Assembly (NCBI GenBank): GCA_033239525.1
Contig: BSYO01000030.1
Location: 8,345,119-8,409,118, forward strand
Origin: Nepenthes gracilis
Lineage: Eukaryota; Streptophyta; Magnoliopsida; Caryophyllales; Nepenthaceae
DNA: 64,000 nucleotides
Direction: 5' to 3'
In this document: one piece after another, positions 25,019 through 35,812 of the stretch
Layout: every line of letters begins with the position of its first letter
Numbering within the stretch: the first letter of the stretch is position 1
Notes under the pieces: generated by a model
Databases searched by the model: none
The model's input: only the letters and a program-made list of their open reading frames with translations
Told to the model about the DNA's origin: nothing
Program-made: the position numbers and the translations under genes

Positions 25019-25581
25019 ATCATATGTAATGGTGGCACCATCATAGATGTACCGACAAAAGGAGCCACTAATAAGTTATGGAGTATAACTCTTCCCTAAC
25101 CATGGTATCTGCCTTATCCATGTGATGTTCTATTTAGATACTAGTTGAGCCTATATGATGTTATTTTTATGGCGTAGCATATGTTTGGATGGTATTTACC
25201 CTTAATTATTTGCCATATGTCTATTTTTATTGAACCGGTATAAAATGTCTGCTCTAACAATATTATTTCTCATATTAAGCCATTGTTTACGTGGCTATTT
25301 AGTAATCAAAGAAGGTGTAATATAAAAGATTTGATCAAAGAAAACCAAATCGATAAATTGCCAAAAGAGGAGAATACTCATTGATATATATACTTAATAA
25401 CAAGGCTTATTTCATAAACATAAAGAAAATACTACATATTGCTTAACTAAATCCTAAACTACATCGACTTGTAAACATTGATAATTGAGATCGACAGATC
25501 CCACACCTAAGAGACTTAAAACTTTTAGCATTGTTCCATGTTTATTCTTTCTGCAGTGATCTCAAACAACAGCAAATTGTC
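25019..25581. other. 3' flank of the glutaredoxin gene, no further gene seen
   Basis: Unique-looking AT-rich sequence between copia CX and the glutaredoxin stop codon. It must contain the 3' untranslated region of the glutaredoxin. I see no unambiguous polyadenylation signal and no other gene. Confidence 0.5.
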
Positions 25582-25887
25582 TTAGTTCAAAGCCTGATAC
25601 GGCTTAAGCATTGGAATCAAAGCTCCACTTAGGTGGAGCGACATGATCTCATTGGTCGATCCCAACAGCTTCCCACCAATGAACACAGCAGGGACAGGCA
25701 CGTTGCACCCCAGCCTCATGATTGCCTTCTCCATTTCCCTTCCCTCGGGGTCGCAGTCGATGTCGTAGACCAGAGGATTAAACCCGAGTTCTTTGAATAG
25801 AAAGCTGACAGTGTAGCATAAGCAACAGGAGCTCTTGCTGAAGATCACTATGCCGTTTTCTGATGCCACCCTCGTTACCTTATCCAT
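25582..25887 (-). CDS. CC-type (class III) glutaredoxin, monothiol GRXS-like
   Basis: Intact intronless frame of 101 residues, normal for plant CC-type glutaredoxins. Seen: active site CCLC at residues 21-24 within FSKSSCCLCY; the glutathione-binding cis-proline at V65-P66 in VPVPAVFIGG; GG at 71-72; and G76 followed by STNEIMSLHLSG. Members of this land-plant family are small cytosolic and nuclear proteins. They bind TGA transcription factors and take part in development, stress and nitrogen signalling. The exact role here cannot be read from the sequence. The C-terminus ends KPYQALN, lacking the ALWL motif by which some relatives recruit TOPLESS and bind TGA factors, so it is closer to the GRXS1/S2-like clade than to ROXY1. 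The start is the only Met at the expected N-terminus. No frameshift is present, unlike everything around it. A TATA box lies upstream at 26079-26088. Confidence 0.95.
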   Translation of the reverse strand: MDKVTRVASENGIVIFSKSSCCLCYTVSFLFKELGFNPLVYDIDCDPEGREMEKAIMRLGCNVPVPAVFIGGKLLGSTNEIMSLHLSGALIPMLKPYQALN

Positions 25888-26078
25888 CTCTGGTTATTGT
25901 CTCTTGATTTGCAGTTTCTTTTCTTTTTAGTTTGAAGAGGGTGAGGTCTCTTGGCAACAGTGAAGTTTATCTCATGCCAGAAGACGCATAAGACAATATC
26001 CAGATGATGGAAGCTGAAGGGAGAAGGGTAGAAATTTGATGAAGCTTTGGGTTTGGAACTTTGATCTCTAAACTTGGA

Positions 26079-26088
26079 CTATTTATAG
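26079..26088 (-). promoter_or_regulatory. TATA box of the glutaredoxin gene
   Basis: CTATAAATAG on the minus strand, about 190 bases upstream of the ATG. This gives a plausible leader of about 160 bases. Confidence 0.75.
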
Positions 26089-26186
26089 GGACAGATGGGT
26101 TGAGTGTACACCTCCCCCCTTGCACTAGAGCATGCCTTAATTCTCAAAGGGAATAACAACTAAATAAATATTCTTACCAAACTGTG

Positions 26187-26197
26187 GCCGACGTGGG
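26187..26197 (-). promoter_or_regulatory. ACGT-core / GCCGAC element in the glutaredoxin promoter
   Basis: The plus strand reads GCCGACGTGGG, combining a GCCGAC (DRE/CRT core) with ACGTGG (bZIP, ABRE-like) about 100 bases upstream of the TATA box. The motifs are short and could be chance. Confidence 0.35.
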
Positions 26198-26209
26198 CAA
26201 AAAGTAGCC

Positions 26210-27041
26210 AGCTGCCTCGGATATAGCCAACCCACCCGGCCACCATGATGGTCACTGTAATAATAAATATTTTTAAATAAAGTACTTACTCATATTTTAT
26301 AAAAAATAATAATAAAATATTTAATTATTTTTATTTTATTTTCATCTTATTCCCAAAAATATATATATATTAAAATCCTTCAAAAAAAAAAAAAAAGTTC
26401 ATTCGATTAGTACGGCCACTACTGCGATATTAACCTTTCCATGAGCAAGTTGGCTGACAGACTTTATGAAGACATTTTATTTTAGTAAACCCAATTGATT
26501 ATGACCATGGAACACAAACACAGTCTTCAGTCTTCCTTGAAGGTGGGTGATTCAGTGCGCTTCGTGCCAGTTCTATCAAGCATCATGTTCATTCGTTTAA
26601 TACAGCAAAATATAATAATAATAATAATAATAAGTAGAGATTCTTGAATGGTTGTCAGTTTCTACTCACGATCAATCTCCAAGAATATACCCACGAAAAA
26701 TTATTAATAAGAGGGCTTTCGGTGGATCTGATTCTGCATCGCCCCCACCAACTTGCCGGATTCGTCCTCGCATTTCAGCGCACAGAGATTCTGTACATTT
26801 ATACTGCACTTACACTTCACACTCTTCTAGCTGGTTCTGCCAAGCCATCGAAAATAAACTGGAGAAAAAGGAAAGAAAATTGTAGAATACCTGATTGAGT
26901 ACATAATACAAATACATAGGAGACGGTGTTTGTACATAATACAAACACTTCTCTTTTTTTTTTTTTTCAGGTGTTGGTGAGGGGTGGGGGGCGGGGGGGA
27001 CGATCATTTCTCCGTGAGTTTATGAATTAATGGTGTAAAAG
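26210..27041. other. upstream flank of glutaredoxin, low-complexity tracts, no supported gene
   Basis: Holds a TA tract (26360-26370), an A15-type run near 26382-26396 and a (TAA)n microsatellite at 26613-26633. The block 26640-26890 has open frames in two phases, one of 84 residues, but no recognisable family. A T-rich/G-rich run at 26945-27000 precedes the copia CY LTR. Confidence 0.45.
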
Positions 27042-27510
27042 TGTTGGGGCCTCATCTACGGATTGGATGAACGGAAAGAAACAACAACAATAATACATAG
27101 GAGACAAACAACAATTATAAAATAAAGAGACAAAATACAAATAATTTTTATGAAATCTTTTTTTCTGAATAAGAAAAAAATTATAAGAGAAGACGTTCGA
27201 AATATTCACTATATAAAATCAGTTATACAAATTTCAAATACAAGAACAAGAACTATACACCTTGTATCATACAAATCTAAGCAATAGTGAAGATGAGATG
27301 GACAGGCATCTGCTCACTTTTTCTCACGATCTCTCACTGACGGCGCCCATTAGTTTGTTTTATAAAGCGATGTTTTCGCTCTCTATCTTTTGCCAAAAAC
27401 CCTAAAGCACTTTGCGCACTTTATAATGATGTTGACCCATACTCGAGCACTTCTAGACTTGACGCTTGGATACCCTTCGGCATCACCACCCAGTTGCCCC
27501 TTGGGCTCGG
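27042..27510 (-). repeat. 3' LTR of copia CY, left part (split by element N)
   Basis: Starts TGTTGGGG. Its layout resembles the copia CX LTRs: an AT-rich U5-like part, then a minus-strand TTATAAAG box near 27419-27427 and CTCGAGCAC words beyond it. It stops at CTCGG where gypsy N is inserted, and continues at 35288. Confidence 0.75.
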
Positions 27511-29655
27511 TGTGACGGATCACATTTTCTGACCGGAATTCGACTGAGTTTCGGCTATAAAACAGCCATCAGACTAATACAAATCTGTACGGCACAATAT
27601 ATACATCTACATATCCAAACATAGGATCCAAAAAGTCACAATTTGAAACACATGACGCCGACGTCATAACTCCGGGTATGACGCCAACGTAGATAAGATA
27701 CTACTAGGTACCAAAGATAAGCTACAATAACTTGCGGAGGCATATACATCTATCAAAAATAGCAAAAACTACACTACGTATACATCATCATCATCATATA
27801 CATATATCAATATACAAATCCATAAAAAAAGATACAAAATGCTTCACAAAATACAATTCCACAAAACTATGTCCAAAAAAGCTCTTCATCTAAAATCTGA
27901 TATCTAGGCAGCTCCTAAACTCTACTCTACCTCATCGGATATGAGGGTGTGTTCATCAAAAGAAAAGGAAGTAATAAGGGTGAGCTAAATACTCATCAAT
28001 TGTAATAAAATCAAAAACAACAAACGATATATATAGTATAAAATGAATGAATGATATAAAAGTATAATGAAGATACGTAAACATAAATCATGATCAAATG
28101 TACTTTCTGAAGTACCTTTATCTTTCTTGATTTATTTATCTTTCTTTAGGTTCTAAAACATGTATAACTTCTTTACTTTGTGGATCAATACTAGTAGGTT
28201 TTACTAGCTAATGATGTAAACAAATTGAGAAAAAGAATGTGTATGTCCTCAAAAATTCAAAGGCACTAACCAAGAGCCTTGAATTTAATGTCCCGTAGTG
28301 GACGGTATACTTTTCATTCGATATATTGGGCCAAATAATAGATAACAGATACACCACCAGAGCATCTCCCGTGGTCCAAGAGCAATTCCTCGATTTGCCA
28401 CACTAATATCATAAGGCATGCCAAAGAATATTACCCTCTAAAATACAAATTTTTGATCCAATTTCATAAATACTTATTCTAAAGGGAATGTTCTACCAGA
28501 AACTTATATAAAATTTCTCACTCTCTGAAGAACGGTTAATCAAACTTATTAGATTGTGGAGTTCCTTCAGATACTTTGCATAACTTTCATAATTCTTGAT
28601 ATAGATATAGATAACCGATTTTATTATGAATTCATGACTTTACATGCTTTCAATTATTTGTATAAATCAATATAAAGCTTAGAATATGTAAGAAATTCTT
28701 ATCGCTGTGAGTCAAGCATAACTTTAGAACTTTCGGATAATAAATACCTTCACAATTGTATATAACATAATTTTCGGAGCATATACAAGGCCACATATAT
28801 AATGTACATGTAGTTAAATATTACAATTTCCATTCACAATATTTTATAAATACATAAAATTAACATATACAAAATATATGTCTAAAAATGTCAAATATTC
28901 AGAGTACCCACGCCCATTAGCTATGGTTTCAAGATTCTAAAATCAAATCGTACATGAATCTCAAATAAAATGAGCAAAATCTAAGGAGGGCGCAGGTTAG
29001 GGTTTTCAGGTGCGCAAATTGTACAAATCCCACAAATCGAATATGAAATCGAAGTATGTACACACTCAAGTCTTGGGTATTACGAAATATAAATTTAATC
29101 GGGTATCGGGACAAAGATACACAAAGAAAACAAAATGAAAGTGCAAAGAAATAAAAAAAAAGGTATGAGTGTACTTGCCTCGACCTAATTTATAACCTTT
29201 CTAACTAGCTTGAGGCTGGATTCGAACTCATGAGCCTTGGTTTGCTCCTTCTCTCTCTCTTCCTCTTCGTGCTCTCTCTCCCTCCTCTATCTCTAGACCA
29301 TTGGAAAATAATGCGTAAAAAATCCTAACGCACTTTTATAAATGGAATGGCGCTTGGTCACACTCGAGCGGTAGTTAAGTGCCGAGGCTACCGAAGGGAT
29401 GCACTCGAGCGCTTATTAAGTGTCTATCGAGCACCCATCAAGCGATTGATTATGTTAAACGCACTTTAGGCACGCTTGAGGGCACCTTAGGTGCGGCCAT
29501 TCTACTAAATGTGCCCTGGGTGCGCCTCGGGTGTCGGGCCTCCCATCTCATCTTTTTGCTTTTGATACTAATTTTCCGCATACACTTAAGCCTAATCTTA
29601 CTTATATTACCTTAATTATTCCTAATTACTATATTTTAAAAATTGGTACCTTATA
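27511..29655 (-). repeat. 3' LTR of gypsy N (left)
   Basis: In plus orientation it starts TGTGACGG. Its other end reads CCTTATA where the partner has CTTTACA, so the terminal TG has become TA. The minus-strand TTTATAAA box is 29335-29342, with a CTCGAG block at 29350-29535. Hairpin H2 is CTAGTA/TACTAG (28191-28207) and H1 is 28235-28258. The donor-like CGAG|GCAAGTAC has its GC at 29177-29178 on the minus strand. The acceptor equivalent near 27957-27959 is mutated. Confidence 0.85.
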
Positions 29656-32600
29656 ACTCTCTCTCAATTATAGAAATTTTGTCCTTAAAATTTAACGAAT
29701 CTCAAAATATAACAATCAGAGAAGATCCTTTTAGATTCTTTCTCCACGTTCCTATGTCACAACCCCGATTAAATGACTTATTATAGAAAGCCTAAAACAA
29801 AATAATTATCCTACATCCCAATTCCTAATGTTTCCTATCTAATCTAGGTTGAAACTTTATCATAAGACAAATTCCTAATCTCCCTCAATAGTTTAACTCG
29901 ATCACTTGCTTACTTTTTCAATTATCAATGCATAGGAGACATCAAGATAATTTACTAAATTTGAGGGCAAACCAAATTTGCTGACTATTTTTCTGACTTA
30001 ATTCATAACCTCAAACGAACTAATGAATTTTTACTTCAATTCATTCTAAGCCTCAAAAATAATTGTCCACTGTAAACCTCAGACCGAACTTTAAAAAATA
30101 TATAAGCCCACACGCTTTCGCTATGCTACTGTGATTAACTGTTAATTAATGCACTAAAAATCCTCTTGCAACTCAAATTCATTAACTCATATCGAATACT
30201 TAGATTACATAACAACTATGGCCCCAAGAAAAATCACAAAGATATCGACACGTCTAAGGCGAAACCCATAGTCCTTGATTTACAATCAACTTAGGAAACA
30301 CATTCGTGGCAATTATCCCAAAAATTTCGGTACAGTCTCAAGTTTCTACCAAAACCTCAAAACTCGAATATTCAACAAACTTACAATCTCATTAGTATAC
30401 TAATGAGTCAACTTATTCAACCCGATCGAATCACCCAAATTTGCGATAAATTGACCATCCTCATTAGCTAATTCACAATTAGCCAAACACCCAAAATTCT
30501 TATCGTTCTGACAACCCTGAAACAAAGCTATAAGGACTCCTCATTTCATAATTTTTATAATTTCAATACTTCGAATACAATTCCGTCTCCCGAATCAAAA
30601 GCAGAGCATCCTATTTGCTCAGATATTGGGACGTGCTCGCGATTCACCTTTCAACATCTCCTATAATGTATTAAAAGCATAACAAATCTAAAGACTTCCA
30701 ATGTCAAATTACCGACACTAATGTTCGTCTTCTTTAAAAAACACCGAGATTCATCTTCACAATCTTTAAATAGATTTATTCGCTTGTATTATCATATGAT
30801 TATCTCTTCCTTATAACACAACTATTCAAATCCTTAAATTCATTAGACAATAACTATTTTCAAAAGTAACACCTAAAAATTCTCAGGGCAGAGATCTCAA
30901 TTGGTAACTCCAAAGTATGGGTGGAGTAACTCTAATCATAGATTTTTCCCCACTTAATCAAAGGGTAACCACCCATATACGATGCAAGAAAAATATAATT
31001 CTAAATCTCCCTCAAAAGTATCACATTCTATTACAATTTACTTGATCCATCAAAGATCAACCAAAACAACGTGGTTGACAATTACCCTCCATTCCTCGAA
31101 AGCTATTCTCGCATAACTCACTCCGACGGATACCAATCACTTCCAAGCTAAACGGCCCATGGATGGTGCAGTTCTCGAGGAACACTTAACGGATAACTTT
31201 TTGAATCCAACTAAACCCAAGGGAACCACACACTTTCGTGACATCAATTAGTCTTTCCTAAATTAGCTATTGCTCAAATCTCTACAGAATTACATTCATA
31301 TTATCGAAGAAACTACATACCTAACTTGACACTTCCTTTAATTAAACTCATATTCTCTCCCAATTGAGCACATGATTAATTGTCTTCCTAATCCATGACA
31401 CAATCTTCAAACAGAGTTCATGTATCTCCCATGATTCCTTAAAGTCATCGATAAGGCCATCACAATATTGACCTAAGTATGGCATAAGGATCCAATCCAT
31501 AAAGTCCATAATTAACAATACAATGGATATAGACCGACCCAAAAAATTATCGAGCCTTTACAGGAGATCAAATAAATCACCTATTAGATCACAATGTCTG
31601 CTTATCAAACCATTCATCTTCCGAACAACTTAAATTTTTAGTAATCCACAAGTGGCCTCATCGGTTCATCTTACTCACCCTAAAGGTTCTAAAGCATTTT
31701 ACGGCGGTACCCAACTAATGCTTCGTTAATTCTATACGAAATTTTTAAAATTCGGTGTTAATTTCAACACAATCTCGAATTACCAATCAAAAGATAAATC
31801 AGCTTAATCTTTTCCTCTAAGAAACATCTTCAAATACTTATACAATCAAAACTTCTTAGTGACCACAAAATGACTTCCAGATGTAATCTCATATGCTAAA
31901 TAAATTAAACATATATCTTCATTAAATGACTTGTAGGCACAATGATACTAATTTCCTAATACCTCGACCAACTTTACCTCACACTCAAAATTTCACAACC
32001 TGATTACAAAGTATAATATCATTACCAATACAATTCATACCAGTATGGGAACTCACTAATCAAATCACCACTAATATCATATCAGAGATCGGTATCCCAA
32101 AATAAATCAATTCAATCCAACCTATCATATCTACAGAACTAAGAAAATGTCATAGATATCAATATAACTAGCATGAAATCTACGATCCTTAAATAAACAA
32201 ATAAACATAGGGAACACAAATGAAAATATAGATTCATAATCCAAAATAACATATATACTGAAATATCAAAATTTAAAGATCCTATCTTCCCACACAGCAG
32301 ACGACCTCCACGCCTTGTGCCATCCCCTCCAAACCCCAATCTAAGGTACTAGATTTCTTCATTTTTTAACCCATGAGGTAAGGACAATTCTTAATCATGT
32401 GGTCTAACTGTCTACAATTAGAATCATACTCCCAAAAACTCATCGAAAAACATATTTATCTATGAAAGCATCCACGAATATATAACATGATATCTCTTTA
32501 TCCTTTCGACCCATGACTCTTTTCTCATCAACCACCCATGGCTAGTTTCACCTTCTAACTTATATGAAGCAAATATTACCTTATCCCCTCTGGACATCGG

Positions 32601-33242
32601 ATCACCACCAACACAATTTCAATTCTAGAATCCACACTCCAGCTCCTCAAGTTTTTGATTCCATCTTATCCATCTCATTTTCCATGCTATTCAAGTATCC
32701 CTACTCCAAGTCCTCAGACCAAGATCATCCTAAGTTAATCCATAGGGTATTCCCTTACAACTTCTCTTTCTTCCGGTTCTCATCCGAACTAGATCCTCTA
32801 AGACTTTCAAGTTTTGCCATTCTTCCAAGTAAATTCATATACCCAACTCCTTGAGATCACATGCAACTCTTTGCCTAGGAGTCGTAGCAACTATTAGTAT
32901 ATTTTCTGAAACAAGAATGATATAGGTTAAATTGCAACTTAACTCAATTACTAACCAAGAACTATACACAATGTGGCCAAATATAACTAAGAAATTCTAG
33001 TCTTAGTCCTAGCCTAAGTGAATTAACTTAACCTGATTAAGATACTAATGAGGACATCGTAACTAGACAATCGAACTTAACTACTGATCTTAACTTAGTT
33101 TTAACCTAAGTCATTTAAATTAAGATAATTAGAACTATCCAATCTATCTCAATCATTCTACGCCTTCATCTACTTATTCGATCTACCTTACTCTAACCTA
33201 AATTTCTACATAAGATTCAAATCAAACCTAAAGTATCTCATT
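29656..33242 (-). pseudogene. highly decayed gypsy pol inside element N
   Basis: A minus-strand frame at 31348-31542 keeps the RT framework DFMDWILMPYLGQY, then GLIDDFKESWEIHE. This corresponds to the gypsy AFMDL...PYLD...FIDD...S.EEH region, with Phe of FIDD replaced by Leu. Farther upstream in element orientation (31560-31750) a GDLFDLL remnant precedes it by less than normal, showing a deletion. I could not recognise protease, integrase or zinc-knuckle motifs. CTCTCTCTCAA at 29657-29667 is the likely polypurine tract (read on the minus strand). Confidence 0.6.
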
Positions 33243-33254
33243 CTCTTATACCAA
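33243..33254 (-). other. primer-binding site of gypsy N
   Basis: TTGGTATAAGAG on the minus strand, one base from the right LTR. It is one change away from the usual TTGGTATCAGAG. Confidence 0.75.
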
Positions 33255-33255
33255 T

Positions 33256-35282
33256 TGTCACGGACCATATTTATTGACCGAAATTGGACATATTTTCAGC
33301 TGTAAAACAGCCATCAAACTAATACAAACCTGTACAAATAACCCTTGTACAGCACAATATATACATCCAAACATAGGATCCAAAAACCTACAATTTAAAA
33401 CACGTGACACCGACATCATAATTTCGGGTATGACGTCAACTCAGATAAGATGTCACTATGTACTAAAAATAAATCATAATAACATGCGGAAGCATATATA
33501 TCCATCAGAAATAGCAAAAACTACACTACGTATATATCATCATCATCATAAGCATACATCAATATAAAATCCATAAAAATGATATAAAATGCTCCACTAA
33601 ATACAATTCCACAAAACTATGTCCAAAAAAGTTCTTCATCCAAAATCTACAGCCTAGCTAGCTCTTACACTCTACTCTACCTCATTGGGTATGAGGGTCT
33701 AGCCAAATGCTCAACAATTGTAATAAAACCAAAAATAATGCATGATATATATAGTATAAAGCGGAGGAAGGATATAAAAGTATAATGAAGATGTATAAAC
33801 ATAAATCATGATCAAATTTACCTTTTGGAGTACCTTTGTCTTTCCTAATTTACTTATCTTTCTTTAGATTTCAAAACATGCATAACTTCTTTACCTTGTG
33901 GATTAGGGCTGGTAGGTCTTACCAGCTAACGATGTAAATAAATCAAGAAAAAAAATATGTATGTCCCCACACATTCTAAGGCACTAATCAAGAACCTTGA
34001 ATTTAACGTCCCATGGTGGACGGTATACCTTTTATCCGATTTATTGGGCTAGATAACAGATAATAGATATACCACCAGAGCATCTCCCATGGTCTAGGAA
34101 CAATTCCTTAATTTATCATAATAATATCGTAAGGTATGTTAGGGAATACTACCCTTTAAAATACAAATCTTTAGTCCAATTTTATAAATACTTATTCTTA
34201 AGGGAAGGTTCGATCAGAAACTTATATAAAAGTTCTCACTCTCTAAAGAACAATTAATCAAATTTATCGGATTGTGGAGTTCTCTTCAAATACTTTGCAT
34301 AACTTTCATAATTCTTGATACGGATACAAATAACCAATTTTCTTATAAATTTACGACTTCACATGCTTTCAATTATATGCATAAATCAACATAAAACTTG
34401 AAATATATAAGAAATTTCTACCACCATGAGTTAAACGTAACTTTAAAACTTTCGGATAATAAATATCTTTATAATTGCATATAATATAATTTTCGGAGTA
34501 TATACAAGGTCACATATATAATGTACATGTAGTTAAATATTATAATTTTTATTTACAATATTTTTGGGATATATAAAATTAACATATACAAAATATATGT
34601 GTATAAATACCAAATATTTAGAGTATCTACGTCCATAAGTTAGGGTTTCAAAATTTTAAAACCAAATCGTGTATGAATCTCAAATAAAACAAGCAAAATC
34701 TAAGGAGAGCGCAGGTTAAAATTTTCAAATACAAAAATTATACAAATCTCACAAATTAGATATAAAATCGAAATATGTACATACTCAAGTCATTGGAATT
34801 AATCGGATATCGGGACAAAGATACCCAAAGAAAACGAAATGAAAGTACAAAGAAATGAGAGAAAAGGATAAAAGTGCACTTATCTTGGCCCGATCAATAA
34901 CCTTTCTAACTCGCTCGAGGCTGGATTTGAACTCGGGAACCTTGGTTTGCTCCTTCTCTCTCTTCCTCTTCATGCGCTCTCTCTCTCTCTCTAGACTTTT
35001 GGAAAATAATGCGTGAAAAATGTCCATGTGCTTTTATAATTGGATTGGCGCTCGAGCGCCGGTCGAGCGTTGAGGCTAACGCAAGGCCACACTCGAGCAC
35101 CCATCAAGCACATATCGAGCGATCAATTCTATTAAACACGCCCTAGGCAAGCCTTTGGCGCCGAGCCTTCCGACTCCTTTTTCCACTTCTGATACTAATT
35201 TTTTACATATATTTAATCCTAATTTTTGTTATATCACATAAATTACTCATAATTACTATATTTTAAAAATTGATACTTTACA
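33256..35282 (-). repeat. 5' LTR of gypsy N (right)
   Basis: Starts TGTCACGG and ends CTTTACA. H2 is a perfect 7-bp hairpin GCTGGTA/TACCAGC (33908-33926) and H1 is 33953-33976. The minus-strand TATA-like ATTATAAAAG is 35031-35040, beside a GGCGCTCGAGCGCC palindrome at about 35046-35060. A (CT)n microsatellite lies at about 34974-34993. The acceptor region present in the left LTR is deleted near 33700. Confidence 0.85.
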
Positions 35283-35680
35283 CTCGGCACCTGGTGGCTT
35301 CTCATAGTTCAACACCAATGGCCCCTCAAACTCGGCACCTAGTTGCCCCTCGGACTCAGCGTCACCGCCCAGTCGCTTTTTAGACATGGCACCCAATTGC
35401 CCCTAGAACTTGGCACCCAATTGCCCCTCAGACTCGGCATCACCGCCCGGTCACTTTTGAGACTTGGCACCCAGTTGCCCCTAGAACTTGGCACCCAATT
35501 GCCCCTCGGACTCGGCATCACCGCCCGGTCACTTTTTAGACTAGGCACCAAGTCGCTCCTCGAACTTGACACCTAATTACCCCTCAAACTCGATATCATC
35601 GCCTAGTAACTCTTCGGACTTGGCACCCGATTGTCCCTTGGATTTGGCATCACTGCCTAGTCTCCCTTAACATCGATGCT
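35283..35680. repeat. GC-rich minisatellite in the copia CY LTR
   Basis: Variants of GGCACCCAATTGCCCCT and CGGCATCACCGCCCGGTC alternate, giving a longer period near 80 bases (compare 35425-35500 with 35505-35560). It begins before the N insertion (27478-27510). Because the unit lacks stops, open frames of 77 residues run on both strands. These are repeat artefacts, not genes. Confidence 0.85.
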
Positions 35681-35812
35681 CGGTGGTTGAGTGAAAAAGC
35701 CCTCAACCACTTGCCACGCGTGCAAACACTCTGATTGTTGCACAAATTGTGTTACCTTCCATTGACTATGCGTTTATTGTGATACCCATAAGGAAATGAT
35801 CAAAATCCAACA
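35288..35812 (-). repeat. 3' LTR of copia CY, right part
   Basis: Continues the LTR after element N and ends near ATCCAACA at 35812, in a GATACCCATAAGG context like the GACCCATAATC end of copia CX. The two parts together total about 1 kb. Confidence 0.65.

Larger units (their letters stand above)
27511..35282 (-). mobile_element. gypsy element N, inserted in the copia CY LTR
   Basis: LTRs 27511-29655 and 33256-35282 in the same orientation share long stretches (CATAGGATCCAAAAA, CAAAACTATGTCCAAAAAAG, TTTCATAATTCTTGATA). Flanks are a perfect CTCGG duplication (27506-27510, 35283-35287). Removing N rejoins the GGCACC/CTCGG repeat of the CY LTR. A primer-binding site abuts the right LTR, so the element reads right to left. 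The interior is only 3.6 kb and heavily decayed, too short for a full gag-pol. Confidence 0.85.

Noticed and set aside
15029..25023. Target-site duplication for copia CX (ATTGT / ATCAT)
   Set aside because: Only three of five bases match. The LTR ends are clear but the duplication is not.
26644..26898. 84-residue frame upstream of the glutaredoxin
   Set aside because: A second phase is open over the same bases, there is no known domain, and the region is flanked by low-complexity tracts.
28191..33926. Using the N-element H2 difference as evidence of covariation
   Set aside because: Both changes are explained by CHG deamination on each arm. The H1 transversion between families is better evidence.
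35339..35576. Overlapping 77-residue open frames on both strands
   Set aside because: They come from the stop-free minisatellite in the copia CY LTR. There is no start context, domain or independent support.
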